Source: Lachnospiraceae bacterium (GTDB lineage: Bacteria; Bacillota; Clostridia; Lachnospirales; Lachnospiraceae). From it: DNA of 33,518 nucleotides. The position numbers and the translations under genes were made by a program. Shown here one piece after another: positions 32,693-33,518 of this stretch. Every line of letters begins with the position of its first letter. Positions within the stretch are counted from its first letter, which is position 1. The stretch is taken from the NCBI GenBank assembly GCA_015057275.1, contig SVEO01000019.1, positions 1 through 33,518 on the forward strand, in the 5' to 3' direction. A model generated the notes under the pieces. The model saw nothing but the letters and a program-made list of their open reading frames with translations. It ran no database searches and was not told the DNA's origin.

Positions 32693-32720
32693 AAAAAATC
32701 AACATATCAATGTGATTTTT
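32693..32720 (-). terminator. Terminator after the RHS fragment
   Basis: On the minus strand AAAAATCA-CAT pairs with ATG-T-TGATTTTT around a 4-base loop with one bulged T, and the right arm ends in TTTTTT. It lies about 20 bases after the RHS stop. The stem is A+T-rich but the layout is right for an intrinsic terminator. Confidence 0.55.
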
Positions 32721-32740
32721 CGCACTAGTTTCTCTTTCTA

Positions 32741-33496
32741 TTAATAATAATAATTGAATTCGTGCTTAATTTTCCAATTATATGATTTTAAAATTCCCCA
32801 ATTCATTGGATAGTATCCTAACGCATTGTTTATCGCTGTAATAATTAAGCCGTTTTTTTCAATACTAAATTTTTCAAAATCGTACAGATCTGAAAGTTCA
32901 ATTTTTATCTTATAAGCGTACTTTGAACTAAACCAAGATTTCTTACCTTTTTTGGTAACTGTAAGCTTACAATTAGATGCATTCCCAACCGATAACCATA
33001 AATCCATGTCCTTCATATTCTTTTTCCCACTACCGAAGTTAATGTGTTCTTTTTTTGAATATGTTTTTTTTGACATGTGACGAATATAAGATTTAATACG
33101 TTCTTCTATATGTTTAGAATTTTCTAAACGATTTTTCATCAAGTTTCCAATTGGATTCCACCATGAACTGATATCTATATTGTTATCAAACCCAGCTCCA
33201 ATTGTTGCATATGCATACATAGCTATACTCAAAGCAAATGTACTAACGAACAATGCGGCACAAATTCGCGTAATAACAACAATTGCTTGAGGAATCTTTC
33301 CAAAATAATCAGCAAAAAACAACGGAGCATTGTAACAATATGCAAACAGATTACAGCTTAAAACAGCTCCAGCAATCCCTAGAAAAGCAACATCATCCCC
33401 ATTCACAAACCTACCGACACTCGCATCATAGTACCGGCTCTGCAGATAATACAGCCCCGTCTCGGCTGGACTTATATATGTACCCGGCAACCACAA
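32741..33496 (-). CDS. RHS-core C-terminal fragment with unrecognised polymorphic tip (5' part frame-disrupted and outside the window)
   Basis: The first 60 residues are the end of an RHS repeat core: ETGLYYLQSRYYDASVGRFV and then NLFAYCYNAPLFFADYFG, equivalent to the usual boundary where variable toxin tips begin. A hydrophobic stretch follows (AIVVITRICAALFVSTFALS and on, about 70-97). The tip of about 150 basic residues ends LGYYPMNWGILKSYNWK and HEFNYYY; I do not recognise the domain. The frame shown starts at an internal TTG and has an in-frame TAA at 33517-33515. The frame one base away reads SPFVVAGYIY, which is the natural lead-in to ETGLYYL, so a frameshift lies near the TA run at 33473-33479. 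It is either a broken rhs gene, a displaced orphan tip, or a phase-variable gene. Confidence 0.75.
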   Translation of the reverse strand: MWLPGTYISPAETGLYYLQSRYYDASVGRFVNGDDVAFLGIAGAVLSCNLFAYCYNAPLFFADYFGKIPQAIVVITRICAALFVSTFALSIAMYAYATIGAGFDNNIDISSWWNPIGNLMKNRLENSKHIEERIKSYIRHMSKKTYSKKEHINFGSGKKNMKDMDLWLSVGNASNCKLTVTKKGKKSWFSSKYAYKIKIELSDLYDFEKFSIEKNGLIITAINNALGYYPMNWGILKSYNWKIKHEFNYYY

Positions 33497-33518
33497 AAGG
33501 CGATTGCACGGTCGTTAT

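Overview
The window looks like a chromosomal segment of a low-to-mid G+C Firmicute, most likely a clostridial (Lachnospiraceae-like) bacterium. This inference rests on a Gram-positive-type DNA polymerase III (PolC), strong AAGGAGG-type ribosome binding sites, a giant Spy0128/FctA-type surface protein, a heterodimeric ABC exporter under a MarR regulator, and an RHS-type toxin fragment. Every gene I can support lies on the minus strand, so transcription runs from high to low coordinates. I see no tRNA, rRNA, CRISPR array, insertion sequence or integrase.

Layout, in the direction of transcription. (1) 33518-30900 is an A+T-rich accessory stretch: the 3' end of an RHS gene with an unrecognised C-terminal tip, a small lipoprotein, a two-helix membrane protein and a 93-residue orphan. 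The RHS reading frame is broken close to the window edge. (2) 30868-22558 is a housekeeping run: a CapA-like lipoprotein, ispG, polC, a protein with a PD-(D/E)XK-like motif and a winged-helix-like end, and a six-helix membrane protein, all closely spaced. (3) 22541-18298 holds marR and two half-size ABC exporters with matched degenerate and canonical ATP sites. (4) 18251-15509 holds rpsO and pnp, each with a structured leader. (5) 15439-13900 holds a metal-type ABC ATPase and permease without a binding protein. (6) 13890-9422 is a well-delimited four-gene unit, metY, a eukaryotic-type hisA, an AEC permease and a LuxR-type regulator, with a good promoter at the front and a hairpin terminator at the end. 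(7) 9398-782 has a strong promoter, a small Cys-rich gene split over two frames at a CCC-TGA-C site, and a 2680-residue vWA/isopeptide-domain surface protein that fills about a quarter of the window. (8) 745-53 is mscL with a C-terminal zinc ribbon and its terminator.

The most unusual points are these. The small gene upstream of the giant adhesin appears to need a +1 frameshift at a site resembling the prfB recoding signal. The adhesin has thirteen consecutive domains that each keep the Lys/Glu/Asn isopeptide triad, yet no LPXTG motif. The rpsO and pnp leaders fold into long stems consistent with autoregulation. A nuclease-like gene and a membrane gene form a translationally coupled pair behind polC. 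The RHS tip and its downstream orphans are candidates for a toxin-immunity set. All functional statements come from reading motifs and context; no database search was possible.
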